A DNA stretch of 64,000 nt from CAMTWZ01 sp041749075 (GTDB lineage: Bacteria; Bacteroidota; Rhodothermia; Balneolales; HLUCCA01), in NCBI GenBank assembly GCA_041749075.1, contig JBGTBY010000016.1, forward strand, positions 15,617 to 79,616. Direction: 5' to 3'. Below, piece by piece: positions 1 through 8,543 of this stretch. Position numbers and translations under genes: made by a program. Position 1 is the stretch's first letter. Each line of letters opens with the position of its first letter. The notes under the pieces are model-generated. The model was not told the DNA's origin. It searched no databases and saw nothing but the letters and a program-made list of their open reading frames with translations.

Positions 1-1
1 C

Positions 2-1351
2 CTGCTTGTGGAACTAAGCACACCACTGTTCGAGCAGATCAGTGGAATCGATGTGACAGGAGGCATATGGCAGCAACCGTGGCTTATCGGCTTCAGTATC
101 TTGCTGGCGGTTGGGGTGACCATTGTATCAGGCGGATATCCGGCCTTTGTCTTGTCGCGTTTCGACCCGGTCTTGGTGCTGAAAGGCACGATACCATCTC
201 ATGCCGGTGGCAAACGATTCCGTCAGATCCTGGTGGTGTCGCAGTTCACGGTGTCGATCATCCTAACGGTCGGATCGGTAGCGGTATATCAGCAGCTAGC
301 GTACATGAAGGAGAAAGATCTGGGTTTCGATGCCACATCCATCCTCACCTTGGCGATCGGAGATCCGAATGTGCGGCAAGTCTGGCCAACATTGAAACGT
401 GCGATTTCCACGCATTCGGGTGTGATGTCGGTTACGGCGATGAACTCATTGCCCGGGTTCCAACGTGGCACATATGGCTTGATCGCCGACGGTCTGGATG
501 TGCCGGATGGCGGCTATGTTCAAATCCAGGGTGTCGCCGCCGATCCGGATGTGATCCATACGCTCGGACATAGGATGATCGCTGGTTCAACGTACACGAA
601 CCCGGCGGAACAGTATCCTGAATCCGAATCCTACTCGTATGTGGTGAATGAATCGACGGTCAAGGTGCTGGGTTTGACACCGGAAGAAGCGATCGGATGG
701 CGGATGGGGGTTTCGCAAGGTCGCATGGGTGTCATCTCGGGAGTGGTTCGGGATTTCCACTATCTGTCGATGCATGAACCCATCGGACCCTTGGCGTATT
801 TCCCGGAATCCGATTTCAATTATCTGCTAGTGAAATTGAGTCCGGGTGATCAACGAGAAGCGCTCGCCCACATCGAAACACAATGGAATGCTATCGTACC
901 GCATCGGCCGTTCGAGTATCGATACTTGGACGATGCGCTCGATAGTCTGTACTCCACGGAAGACCGTTTAGGGAAGCTCTTTGTCGTGTTCACGTTCTTG
1001 GCCTTGTTTGTGGGCTGCATCGGTCTGTTCGGATTGGCGAGTTTTTCGGCATCCCAACGCACAAAAGAAATTGGTGTCCGCAAAGTCCTCGGCGCTCGAA
1101 TCCCCGATATCATGATGATGCTCAGTCGCGAATATGTGATTTTGGTGTCTGTGGCCGTTCTGCTGGCTATCTATCCGTCGTATTGGATGGTTGATCGGTG
1201 GCTCACTCAATTCTCGTATCGGATGGAGTTCGGATACTCCATTTTTGCGTTTGCGACGGTCATCGCACTGACGCTAGCCATTCTGGCGGTCAGCTCCCAA
1301 AGCATGAAAGCCGCTCTGTCCAATCCATCCGATTCGCTTCGACAAGATTGA
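2..1351 (+). CDS. FtsX/MacB-family ABC transporter permease, C-terminal part
   Basis: The gene is cut by the left edge of the window. The frame is open from base 2, and the GTG at 8 is unlikely to be the true start because full-length relatives downstream have about 805 residues and this piece has 447. It shows the second half of the fold: two membrane segments near residues 24-48 and 70-92 flanking the FDPVLVLKG motif, a periplasmic core, then three closing membrane segments (about 323-348, 368-390, 412-436) with the TKEIGVRKVLGA coupling motif. These permeases work with a separate LolD-like ATPase, which is found at 12655. Family call is secure; the substrate is unknown. Confidence 0.9.
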   Translation: MLVELSTPLFEQISGIDVTGGIWQQPWLIGFSILLAVGVTIVSGGYPAFVLSRFDPVLVLKGTIPSHAGGKRFRQILVVSQFTVSIILTVGSVAVYQQLAYMKEKDLGFDATSILTLAIGDPNVRQVWPTLKRAISTHSGVMSVTAMNSLPGFQRGTYGLIADGLDVPDGGYVQIQGVAADPDVIHTLGHRMIAGSTYTNPAEQYPESESYSYVVNESTVKVLGLTPEEAIGWRMGVSQGRMGVISGVVRDFHYLSMHEPIGPLAYFPESDFNYLLVKLSPGDQREALAHIETQWNAIVPHRPFEYRYLDDALDSLYSTEDRLGKLFVVFTFLALFVGCIGLFGLASFSASQRTKEIGVRKVLGARIPDIMMMLSREYVILVSVAVLLAIYPSYWMVDRWLTQFSYRMEFGYSIFAFATVIALTLAILAVSSQSMKAALSNPSDSLRQD

Positions 1352-1378
1352 GGCAAGAAGTCGAATCCGTTATATTTG
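1348..1378 (+). promoter_or_regulatory. Bacteroidota-type promoter TTG-N20-TATATTTG
   Basis: TTG at 1348-1350 is followed after 20 bases by TATATTTG at 1371-1378, matching the -33/-7 (TAnnTTTG) consensus of Bacteroidota. The lipoprotein GTG start lies only five bases past the -7 box, so its transcript would be nearly leaderless. The same elements and spacing recur before the YceI gene at 28822. Confidence 0.5.
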
Positions 1379-1382
1379 GGAT

Positions 1383-1838
1383 GTGAAACACCTCATCCTC
1401 ATTCCGATACTGATGACTCTTTTCTCCGCGTGCTCTTTCTGGAGCGTGGATGAAAAAGGATTGCAGTTGACGATGGATTCGTCCACGTACGACGTCAATC
1501 AATTGGCCTGGCTTGAAATCCGCAATTTCACCGATTCGCCCGTGTATGTGAAAGGCTGCACGGTGGTTTATCCGCTCTATGCCGTGCAAAAGCGCAATGA
1601 GGATGGATCCTTTACAGATGTGTATCGACAGGCGTGTTTACAAGGAGGCGCTTCGGCTCGTAAAGTCGACGTCGAATCGGCAAGCCGAATTCAAATGAGG
1701 GTGCGTATGGATTTGGGACGCGGGGATGTTCCAACCGGCACGTATCGGGTATTTGTGCAAATGCATCGACTAGCCGACACAAGCGATACCCCGATCGACA
1801 CGACCATCACGGTGAGCCATTCCTTTTTTGTCAGATAA
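1383..1838 (+). CDS. Small lipoprotein with Ig-like fold
   Basis: A 151-residue protein with a GTG start chosen because it gives a complete lipoprotein signal (MKHLILIPILMTLFSAC), with the lipobox cysteine at about residue 17. The mature part is rich in beta strands (LEIRNFTDSPVYVKGC, GTYRVFVQMH), suggesting one immunoglobulin-like domain. It is anchored in the periplasm or outer membrane. It sits between two permease genes and may be an accessory of that export system, which is inference from position. No named family was recognised. Confidence 0.75.
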   Translation: MKHLILIPILMTLFSACSFWSVDEKGLQLTMDSSTYDVNQLAWLEIRNFTDSPVYVKGCTVVYPLYAVQKRNEDGSFTDVYRQACLQGGASARKVDVESASRIQMRVRMDLGRGDVPTGTYRVFVQMHRLADTSDTPIDTTITVSHSFFVR

Positions 1839-1912
1839 GTGTGACCAATGCCCGCAACTTGTGGCATCATCGACCTTATAAACGTCTTTCACAAATATCT
1901 AACAGGTTGAGC

Positions 1913-2971
1913 ATGAAACGCATCATTACTATTTTTTTAGTCAGTCTTCTCTATACCGTACCTGGTCACGCACAAATCAACTTAGGAGTCAATGAAACGG
2001 GCCTGAGTATCGGTAATTCTCGAAATTGGATGGGTGTCCGCTTGAATTTCAGAGATTTGGATATCGAAGAAATTCGTGGTGTGAACATCACCATTTGGTC
2101 GCCCTATGAACCAGCGACCGGCCGAATTCGTGGGCTCGCCATCGGTCTCCCTTCCACAGGCGCCGGATCCATTGATGGAATCGGAATCGGCCTGCTCGGA
2201 ATTGCCGCCACTGATAATCTGAATGGTTTCATGGTTGGTGGTGTGGGCGCTGGGGCAGGAAACAACATCACAGGTGTGGCATTTGGTGGACTTGGTCTTG
2301 GTGCCGGTGGTGATATTTCGGGTATCGCATTCGGTGGATTCGGATTGGGTGCTGGTGGCGACATCACCGGAATTTCGTTCGGTGGATTCGGATTGGGCGC
2401 CGGCGGCGACATCACAGGTATTTCGGTCGGCGGATTCGGATTGGCCGCAGGTGAGAATCTCACCGGAGCTTCCGCAGCTTTATTCGGGATGGGAGCCGGA
2501 AACAATATGACCGGCATCGGAATCGCCGGATTCGGGATGGGAGCGGGTGGCGACATGACTGGTATTCATATCGCAGGCTTCGGACTCGGAGCCGGTGGTG
2601 ATATCACAGGATTTCAGTTTGGTGGATTCGGACTTGGAGCCGGCGGAACCATCACAGGCGCCAACATCGCGCTGGTTGGAATTGGAGCCGAAGCCATTAA
2701 TGGATTCAGCTTGTCTGCGACCATGAGAGCCGATCACATTTCGGGCCTCACGCTTGCCCCTGCATTTGCCCGCATCAATCCGGGTGGTGAACTTCATGGC
2801 ATCAGTTTGGCAGGGTATCATGAAGTCCGTGGCCATACAAGTGGGTTGACCATCGGCATCATCAACTACACACGCACACTCAAAGGCGTGCAATTGGGAC
2901 TGATCAACATGGTCGATCGTAACCCGCGCGGACGTCGTGTCTTGCCATTGGTGAACTGGAATTTCAATTGA
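1913..2971 (+). CDS. LA_2272-type surface repeat protein
   Basis: A 352-residue secreted protein. The open frame reaches back to a GTG at 1841, but the ATG at 1913 starts a clean signal peptide ending VPGHAQ. The centre has about ten 16-residue repeats (type DITGISFGGFGLGAGG), and the end (GLTIGIINYTRTLKGVQLGLINMVDRN, then PLVNWNF) is the typical closing segment of LA_2272-like surface repeat proteins seen in Leptospira and Bacteroidota. The alternating hydrophobic/glycine pattern suggests a repetitive beta structure at the cell surface. Function is unknown; it lies within the ABC permease cluster. Confidence 0.8.
   Translation: MKRIITIFLVSLLYTVPGHAQINLGVNETGLSIGNSRNWMGVRLNFRDLDIEEIRGVNITIWSPYEPATGRIRGLAIGLPSTGAGSIDGIGIGLLGIAATDNLNGFMVGGVGAGAGNNITGVAFGGLGLGAGGDISGIAFGGFGLGAGGDITGISFGGFGLGAGGDITGISVGGFGLAAGENLTGASAALFGMGAGNNMTGIGIAGFGMGAGGDMTGIHIAGFGLGAGGDITGFQFGGFGLGAGGTITGANIALVGIGAEAINGFSLSATMRADHISGLTLAPAFARINPGGELHGISLAGYHEVRGHTSGLTIGIINYTRTLKGVQLGLINMVDRNPRGRRVLPLVNWNFN
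2216..2695 (+). repeat. Ten 48-bp degenerate tandem repeats in the surface protein gene
   Basis: Ten in-frame 48-base units encode (N/D)(I/L/M)(T/S/N)G-x-x-x-(G/A)-x-(G/V)(F/L)G-(L/M/A)-(G/A)AG-x. The central units are nearly identical, the outer ones have drifted. Slippage here would change protein length without breaking the frame. Confidence 0.85.
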
Positions 2972-2975
2972 TGGG

Positions 2976-3031
2976 TGTCCGGTAACGGACAAGATTCTGT
3001 ATCGAAACCGGACAATGGAACGCTGTCCGGT
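2976..3031 (+). promoter_or_regulatory. Operator cluster TGTCCG/CGGACA upstream of permease
   Basis: TGTCCG-GTAA-CGGACA at 2976-2991 is an inverted repeat. It is followed by CGGACA at 3009-3014 and TGTCCG at 3024-3029; the last two extend to 8-base arms (ACCGGACA/TGTCCGGT). The same palindrome type and spacing occur at 11299-11336 before the adaptor gene, so this is probably a binding site for the sigma-54 activator encoded at 9861. There is no T-run, which argues against a terminator. Confidence 0.65.
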
Positions 3032-3045
3032 ATCATGGGGTGTGT

Positions 3046-3061
3046 TGGTACGACCTTTGTG
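3046..3061 (+). promoter_or_regulatory. Candidate sigma-54 -24/-12 element
   Basis: TGGTACGACCTTTGTG resembles TGGCACRNNNNTTGCW, with the GG-N10-G spacing kept but T for C in both half-elements. It lies 27 bases before the permease ATG, exactly as the similar box does at 11368. A start 12 bases downstream would give an almost leaderless mRNA, consistent with the lack of a ribosome binding site before 3073. Confidence 0.45.
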
Positions 3062-3072
3062 CCGCACACCCT

Positions 3073-5493
3073 ATGTTGTTTAACTACCTATTGATCGCAC
3101 TGCGGAATATCCGCCGACACAAGGCGTATGCCTTCATCAACATCACCGGGCTGGCTGTGGGCCTCACGGCATTCATCTTCATCTTTCTGTATGTGCAAGA
3201 TGAACTGAGTTTCGACCGATATCATGAGGATGCGGATCGGATTGTACGCATCAGCCGCGAGTGGAAAAACCAGAACAACGAAACGAGTTTGCATCTAGGC
3301 GCCATCGCGCCACCCTTCCTTCCGTTGATTCGCACCCAGTTCGGAGAGCAGATCGAAGCATCGACTCGCATCCTAGCCAATTTCAGTTCCTTGCTGAGTG
3401 TCGACGACCTTCACATTCAGGAACGTGGTGGCATTTTCTTCGTGGAACCTGATTTTTTCAGGGTTTTTTCCATCCCATTGATTGAAGGCGATTCCAAATC
3501 TGCCTTGAGTGGCGTGAATAGCTTGGTTCTAACCCGTTCAGCCGCAAAACGCTATTTCGGGGATGAGGACCCGATCGGTCGCACCATCCTGTATAACAGC
3601 TCTGCGCCTCTTGTTGTGACTGGAATCATCGAGGATGTGCCTTCGAACACGCATTTCCAATTTCAGGTGCTCGTGTCGTTCCGTGCAGTTGAGCAACAAT
3701 TAGGCGAGACCTTCATGACGACGAACTTCGGAAGCAACAACTATTACACGTATGTGAAATTGAAGGAAGGGGTGGATCTGCGCGAGTTCGAATCACAACT
3801 GCCAGGATTGATCGATTCCCAATTCGCCGCTGCGCCCACGGGTCAGCTCGCTTCGCAATTCAACATTTTGCATGTTTGGCCGATCACATCCATCCATCTG
3901 AATTCGAATCTGGATTCCGAGATTGGCACCAATAGCGATATCGGCTATGTGTGGATTTATTCCATCGTTGGATTATTCATCCTGGCCATTGCTTGCATCA
4001 ATTTCATGAATCTGTCGACCGCCCGATACGGCGACCGCATGAAGGAAATCGGGATGCGGAAAGTGATGGGTGCGGATCGTGCCTCCTTGATCCGTCAATT
4101 CCTTGGAGAATCGATCCTGTTCACGTTGATCGCTTTGTTCATATCGATCATTTTAGTGGAGTTGGGGATGTCCTCGTTCAATGAGTTCGCCAATAAAGAG
4201 GTCGGACTGAATGTGCTGCAAGATCCGTGGCTTGTTCCTGGTCTTCTGCTGGTCGCGATGTTGGTAGGCGTTCTTGCAGGAAGTTACCCGGCGCTATTTC
4301 TGTCATCGTTTCAGCCTCAGGCCATCCTCAAAGGCGAGTTGACCACAGGAAAGGGTCCGATTCGGTTCCGTTCCGCGTTGGTGGTGCTTCAATTCACGAT
4401 ATCCATCGGGTTGATGGTGTCCATGGGCATCGTGTATAGCCAGTTGGATTACATCCAAGAAAAAGAACTCGGATTTGAGTCGGAGCAGATTCTGACATTA
4501 CCCGGGAGCACCGAAATCAGCAATCGTTATAGCGATCTCGAATCGAAGTGGCGGATGCAGCCCGGAATCGTGGATGTCGCCTTGGCGAGCCGCATCCCTT
4601 CTGGTCGACTTCTGGATTCGCAAGGCGGGCAAGCCGAGGTGAATGGTGATATCGTACCCATCACCTTTCGAATCGCCGACATCCATGTGAGTCATGAGTA
4701 TCTGAACACCTTCGGGATGTCGATCGTGGCTGGTCGCAATTTCGACCGCAATCTGACGAGCGATTCCCTTCAAGCGTTCATCATCAATGAAATGGCCGTT
4801 CAAAAAATCGGATGGACTACCCCGGAAGAGGCGATCGGAAAGCGGTTCAATTATGGGAACCGCTCCGGTTATGTGATCGGCATCGTGAAGGATCATCATT
4901 TTGAAAACCTACGTCAAGCGATCTCTCCGATGGTGTACATGATTACATCCGGACGCGCGAATGCTGTCGTGTTTCGCTACGCCGAATCGTATAAAGACGA
5001 TGTGATGGCCTACTTGGAATCGGAATGGGCCTATTTACGTCCAAACTTCCCCTTCGCACCAACATTCATCGACGAGGCCTTTCAATCGCAATATGAATCG
5101 GAAGCCACATTAGGAACCCTTTTCGGATTGTTCGCGGGCCTGGCGGTTGCGATCGCGGCCTTGGGCTTGTTCGGACTCGCCTCATTTTCCGTCCAGCGTC
5201 GAATGAAAGAAATGAGCATCCGGAAGGTGATGGGAGCGAGTATCCACTCTATCCTGATGTTGCTCAATGTGGAATTTCTCAAACTGGTCGGCATTTCGTT
5301 TGTGATCGCATCCCCGATTGTCTGGGTTTTGATGAGTTCCTGGTTGGAGACCTTCGCTTATCATACCCACATCCGTATCACACTGTTTGCGATAGCTGGA
5401 ATTGGTGCATTGGCGATCGCACTGATCACTGTTTTGGGTCAAACTCTCAAAGCGGCGGCTCAAAATCCTGTGGAGTCGTTGCGCCAAAATTGA
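3073..5493 (+). CDS. FtsX/MacB-family ABC transporter permease
   Basis: A full-length 806-residue permease. The frame opens at a GTG at 3040, but the ATG at 3073 gives the canonical N-terminus (MLFNYLLIALRNIRRHKAYAF). It has an N-terminal membrane helix, a MacB-like periplasmic core, three helices around residues 285-415, a fourth near 440, a second periplasmic domain with the PEEAIGKRF motif, and three C-terminal helices with KEMSIRKVMGA. It has the duplicated FtsX layout but no ATPase domain, so it must pair with a separate ATPase such as that at 12655. Palindromic operators upstream suggest control by the local sigma-54 system. Confidence 0.92.
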   Translation: MLFNYLLIALRNIRRHKAYAFINITGLAVGLTAFIFIFLYVQDELSFDRYHEDADRIVRISREWKNQNNETSLHLGAIAPPFLPLIRTQFGEQIEASTRILANFSSLLSVDDLHIQERGGIFFVEPDFFRVFSIPLIEGDSKSALSGVNSLVLTRSAAKRYFGDEDPIGRTILYNSSAPLVVTGIIEDVPSNTHFQFQVLVSFRAVEQQLGETFMTTNFGSNNYYTYVKLKEGVDLREFESQLPGLIDSQFAAAPTGQLASQFNILHVWPITSIHLNSNLDSEIGTNSDIGYVWIYSIVGLFILAIACINFMNLSTARYGDRMKEIGMRKVMGADRASLIRQFLGESILFTLIALFISIILVELGMSSFNEFANKEVGLNVLQDPWLVPGLLLVAMLVGVLAGSYPALFLSSFQPQAILKGELTTGKGPIRFRSALVVLQFTISIGLMVSMGIVYSQLDYIQEKELGFESEQILTLPGSTEISNRYSDLESKWRMQPGIVDVALASRIPSGRLLDSQGGQAEVNGDIVPITFRIADIHVSHEYLNTFGMSIVAGRNFDRNLTSDSLQAFIINEMAVQKIGWTTPEEAIGKRFNYGNRSGYVIGIVKDHHFENLRQAISPMVYMITSGRANAVVFRYAESYKDDVMAYLESEWAYLRPNFPFAPTFIDEAFQSQYESEATLGTLFGLFAGLAVAIAALGLFGLASFSVQRRMKEMSIRKVMGASIHSILMLLNVEFLKLVGISFVIASPIVWVLMSSWLETFAYHTHIRITLFAIAGIGALAIALITVLGQTLKAAAQNPVESLRQN

Positions 5494-5513
5494 ACCCTCA
5501 ATTGGTAACCGAC

Positions 5514-5541
5514 TTGTGTATATTGTGCTATCCGTACACAA
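5514..5541. repeat. Short inverted repeat between permease genes
   Basis: TTGTGTA at 5514-5520 and TACACAA at 5535-5541 form 7-base arms around a 14-base spacer in the 63-base gap between two permease genes. It could be an operator or mRNA hairpin; there is no T-run. Confidence 0.3.
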
Positions 5542-5556
5542 TAGTTCAGGCCCCCG

Positions 5557-7983
5557 TTGAGTACCCAAGGTTTAGTAGGTCATTACGTCAAAGTTGGTTT
5601 CCGTGTAATCTTACGCGAGAAGCTGTATGCCATTATTTCGATCATCGGCATGATGGTCGGGGTATCCGCTTTTGTACTGATTTCCATGTACATCCAAGAT
5701 GAACGGGCTTTCGATCAGAATATCCCCGATCCGGAAAACACCTATCGCATCTACAAGAAAATGCTGCCGGGCTCGAATGGCAATGATGGCGCCACTACCC
5801 CGATGGTTTTGCATGATGTTCTTGTCACGGAATTCGAATCGGATCTGATTGCCACTACGAGGGTCTTCAATTTCCAAACGAAGTATCTGACCCTGTACAT
5901 CCCTGAAAGTGAAAAGCGGTTCAGTGAGGAGCGCTTTTTTTTAGCCGACAGCGCATTTTTTGATGTGTTTGGCGTGGAGTTCATTTACGGGGATGCGGCC
6001 ACGGCTCTGGCCAATCCATTGAGCTTGGTGTTGACCGAATCTTCGGCAATCCGATTGTATGGTAATGAAGACCCGATCGGCAAAACGTTGCGTTTCGAGG
6101 GTCGGATGACATTGAATGTGACCGCCGTTATTCGCGACCCGGATCCAAGGTCGCATCTTCAATACGATATGCTGGCATCGTTCACTAGTCTCAATTCATT
6201 TTACACACGAGGTATACCCGATACGTGGTTTTGGGACCCGGCATGGACGTATATCCGCCTCAAGCCCGGCACATCAGTGGATGGTGTGGAATCGACATTG
6301 AAACGCATCGCTGAGACTCGTCTTCCAGATCCCCTCGACAAAGAAATCACCTATCGGTTGCAACGACTGTCCGACATATGGCTCACTTCCGAACTCGAGG
6401 CTGAAATTCGTCCGGTTGGGTCGATACGGCAACTCTATTTGTTCGGCTTCATCGCTCTATTTGTGCTGATGGTGGCGAGCATTAATTCGATGAACCTGGC
6501 CATCGCTCGGATTTCCCGACGCATCCGGGATGTGAGCATGCGGAAATTGATGGGCGCCGATACCTCCCAAATCCTCACACAATTCGCAACGGAGAACGGG
6601 ATCATCAGCATCGTTTCGTCCTTTTTTGCGATTGTGGCCATCACGTTCGCTCTGCCTTATTTCAATCGGCTTGCAGGCAAATCCCTCGGAATAAGCATCT
6701 TTTTGGATCCGATGTTTTGGCTTTTTCTGGTTGGAACCACCCTTGTGATGAGTTTTCTTTCGGGCTTTTATCCCGCCTGGCTGGTCGCAAAAAGCGCCCC
6801 ACTTGATCTGATGAGACAAGGAGGGTTGCGACTACGTGGCGGGTACAGTCGAAAAATCCTCATCACCGCTCAATTTCTGACCGCATCCGTCCTGATCAGC
6901 GGAAGTCTGTTTGTGTTGCGACAAATCGATCATGTGCGAAGCGCGGATCTGGGTTTCGACACAACCGATGTGATTGTGTTACCCGTCGCAAATTCCCGCT
7001 TCAATTTCTTCTATGATGAATTCCGCGCTCGTGCGATGACCCATCCGGTGATTGTGGATGTGACCGCATCCAATGAGATCATCGGCGCTCAAAGCGCTCT
7101 ATTCGATTACTCAGCGGAAGGGGACCGGAACCAAGACAAAACCTCGTATCCGTTTTTGTTTGTGACGCCGGGATTCGACAGGGTGATGGATGTGACCCTT
7201 CTCGCCGGTCGAGCCTTTTCGACCGAATTTCCCACAGATGCAACCGAAGCCGTCATGATGAATGAATCGATGGTGAAACGCCTCGGATGGTCCAGCCCGG
7301 AAGAGGCCATCGGGAAATGGGTGACACGCGATGATTTCCAATATCGCGTGATTGGGGTTGTGAATGATTTCAACACATCCAGCCTGCATAAACCCATCGA
7401 TCCACTCATGTTGGAAATGCCGATTCCACTGGCGTTTCCAGCGCAAATTAAATATGTGCATGTGCGCGCGGCGCCGGGTCAGACCGAAGCCGCCCTTGAG
7501 ATGATGCGGGAATTGCATGCGGAATTCGATCCGCGTCGGTTGTTTCTGCCGTTTATGTTGAAAGACGAGCTGAACGAATTGTATCAATCGGAACGTCGGA
7601 TGGCAGATATCGTGACCGTATTCGGTATGTTGGCGGCCTTGATCGCTGGACTCGGCTTGTTCGGCATGGCCAGCTTCACGTGCGAAGCCCGTCGCAAAGA
7701 AATCAGCATCCGGAATGTGATGGGTGCCAACACCGGTGGATTGGTCTGGATACTCGCCAAAGAATTCACCGTCCTCGTGGTGATCTCGCTACTGCTTTCG
7801 ATTCCCATCCAGCTGAAACTGCTCCGTACTTGGTTAGAGAATTTCTCCTATCAAACCCCAATCGATCCGATCGTTTTTCTTGTGACCGGACTGATGGTGT
7901 TGATTTTGGCATGGATGTCGGTAGGACTTCATATCTGGGACACCATCCGCCGGAATCCGGCCGACACGTTGCGTTACGAATAA
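5557..7983 (+). CDS. FtsX/MacB-family ABC transporter permease
   Basis: An 808-residue permease of the same architecture as its upstream neighbour. A TTG start at 5557 is used because the frame is closed by TAG at 5542 and no ATG precedes the conserved N-terminal segment (HYVKVGFRVILREKLYAIISI). It shows the two-domain FtsX repeat, the RDVSMRKLMGA and KEISIRNVMGA loops, and the PEEAIGKW motif of the second periplasmic domain. It is probably co-transcribed with the 3073 gene. The divergence between the permeases suggests different substrates or formation of a hetero-oligomer. Confidence 0.9.
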   Translation: MSTQGLVGHYVKVGFRVILREKLYAIISIIGMMVGVSAFVLISMYIQDERAFDQNIPDPENTYRIYKKMLPGSNGNDGATTPMVLHDVLVTEFESDLIATTRVFNFQTKYLTLYIPESEKRFSEERFFLADSAFFDVFGVEFIYGDAATALANPLSLVLTESSAIRLYGNEDPIGKTLRFEGRMTLNVTAVIRDPDPRSHLQYDMLASFTSLNSFYTRGIPDTWFWDPAWTYIRLKPGTSVDGVESTLKRIAETRLPDPLDKEITYRLQRLSDIWLTSELEAEIRPVGSIRQLYLFGFIALFVLMVASINSMNLAIARISRRIRDVSMRKLMGADTSQILTQFATENGIISIVSSFFAIVAITFALPYFNRLAGKSLGISIFLDPMFWLFLVGTTLVMSFLSGFYPAWLVAKSAPLDLMRQGGLRLRGGYSRKILITAQFLTASVLISGSLFVLRQIDHVRSADLGFDTTDVIVLPVANSRFNFFYDEFRARAMTHPVIVDVTASNEIIGAQSALFDYSAEGDRNQDKTSYPFLFVTPGFDRVMDVTLLAGRAFSTEFPTDATEAVMMNESMVKRLGWSSPEEAIGKWVTRDDFQYRVIGVVNDFNTSSLHKPIDPLMLEMPIPLAFPAQIKYVHVRAAPGQTEAALEMMRELHAEFDPRRLFLPFMLKDELNELYQSERRMADIVTVFGMLAALIAGLGLFGMASFTCEARRKEISIRNVMGANTGGLVWILAKEFTVLVVISLLLSIPIQLKLLRTWLENFSYQTPIDPIVFLVTGLMVLILAWMSVGLHIWDTIRRNPADTLRYE

Positions 7984-8105
7984 CAACGCACGCTATCCGT
8001 CACAGCTTCAAGGTGTTTCGACACATCGACCGCATATCGCCTCGCTACTTGGCGTATCGGCTTCTGAACTCACGTTTCTACCACTAAATCTTCTCAGGAG
8101 CCAAT

Positions 8106-8543
8106 ATGACAACAGCCATTCTTATCGCAGCCTTCGTGCTGAATGTGAACACCTCACCCGCGAACGATCTGTTCAGCGCGGTGAAAATGAATGAAACCGC
8201 AAAAGTGGTGCATCTCGTCGCCAATGGGTTTGATGTGAATGCCACCGACCATCTCGGAATGACACCCTTGATGTATGCGTCGCGCCATGAGGATGGTGCC
8301 TTGATCGATTACCTGATTTCGCAAGGAGCGGATGTCAATGCGCAGAACAATGCCGGAGCGACGGCCATTTTCATCGCCACCCGCCATAATCGCTTATCGA
8401 TTGTTGCAAAATTGATCACCGCAGGAGCGGATCTGTCCATCCGGAACGGTGAAGGACACCGGGTTCGTGATATCGCCCGCATGTACGATCGTCCGATGAT
8501 CGAAAGTCTGATCTCCGGACACCTTCGCTCACTGCGTAGTTAA
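8106..8543 (+). CDS. Ankyrin-repeat protein, probably secreted
   Basis: A 145-residue protein starting after a good AGGAG ribosome binding site (8095-8100). A short hydrophobic N-terminus (MTTAILIAAFVLNV) may act as a signal peptide. It is followed by three ankyrin repeats, with TDHLGMTPLMYASRHEDGALIDYLISQGADVNAQ as the clearest when read across its parts. Ankyrin domains bind proteins; the partner is unknown. Its stop codon overlaps the stop of the convergent kinase gene by four bases (TTAA). Confidence 0.85.
   Translation: MTTAILIAAFVLNVNTSPANDLFSAVKMNETAKVVHLVANGFDVNATDHLGMTPLMYASRHEDGALIDYLISQGADVNAQNNAGATAIFIATRHNRLSIVAKLITAGADLSIRNGEGHRVRDIARMYDRPMIESLISGHLRSLRS

Noticed and set aside
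3007..3031. Hairpin ACCGGACA/TGTCCGGT as a terminator of the surface-repeat gene
   Set aside because: No T-run follows on either strand, and the arms match the regulator sites at 2976 and 11299.
2104..3067. Minus-strand frames over the surface repeat gene, including a proline/alanine-rich product
   Set aside because: Repetitive shadow of the glycine-rich repeats on the plus strand; no start signal or family.
5503..5518. TGGTAACCGACTTGTG as a third sigma-54 box before the 5557 permease
   Set aside because: The GG-N10-G spacing fits, but it is 54 bases from the start instead of 27 and no TGTCCG/CGGACA site lies upstream.
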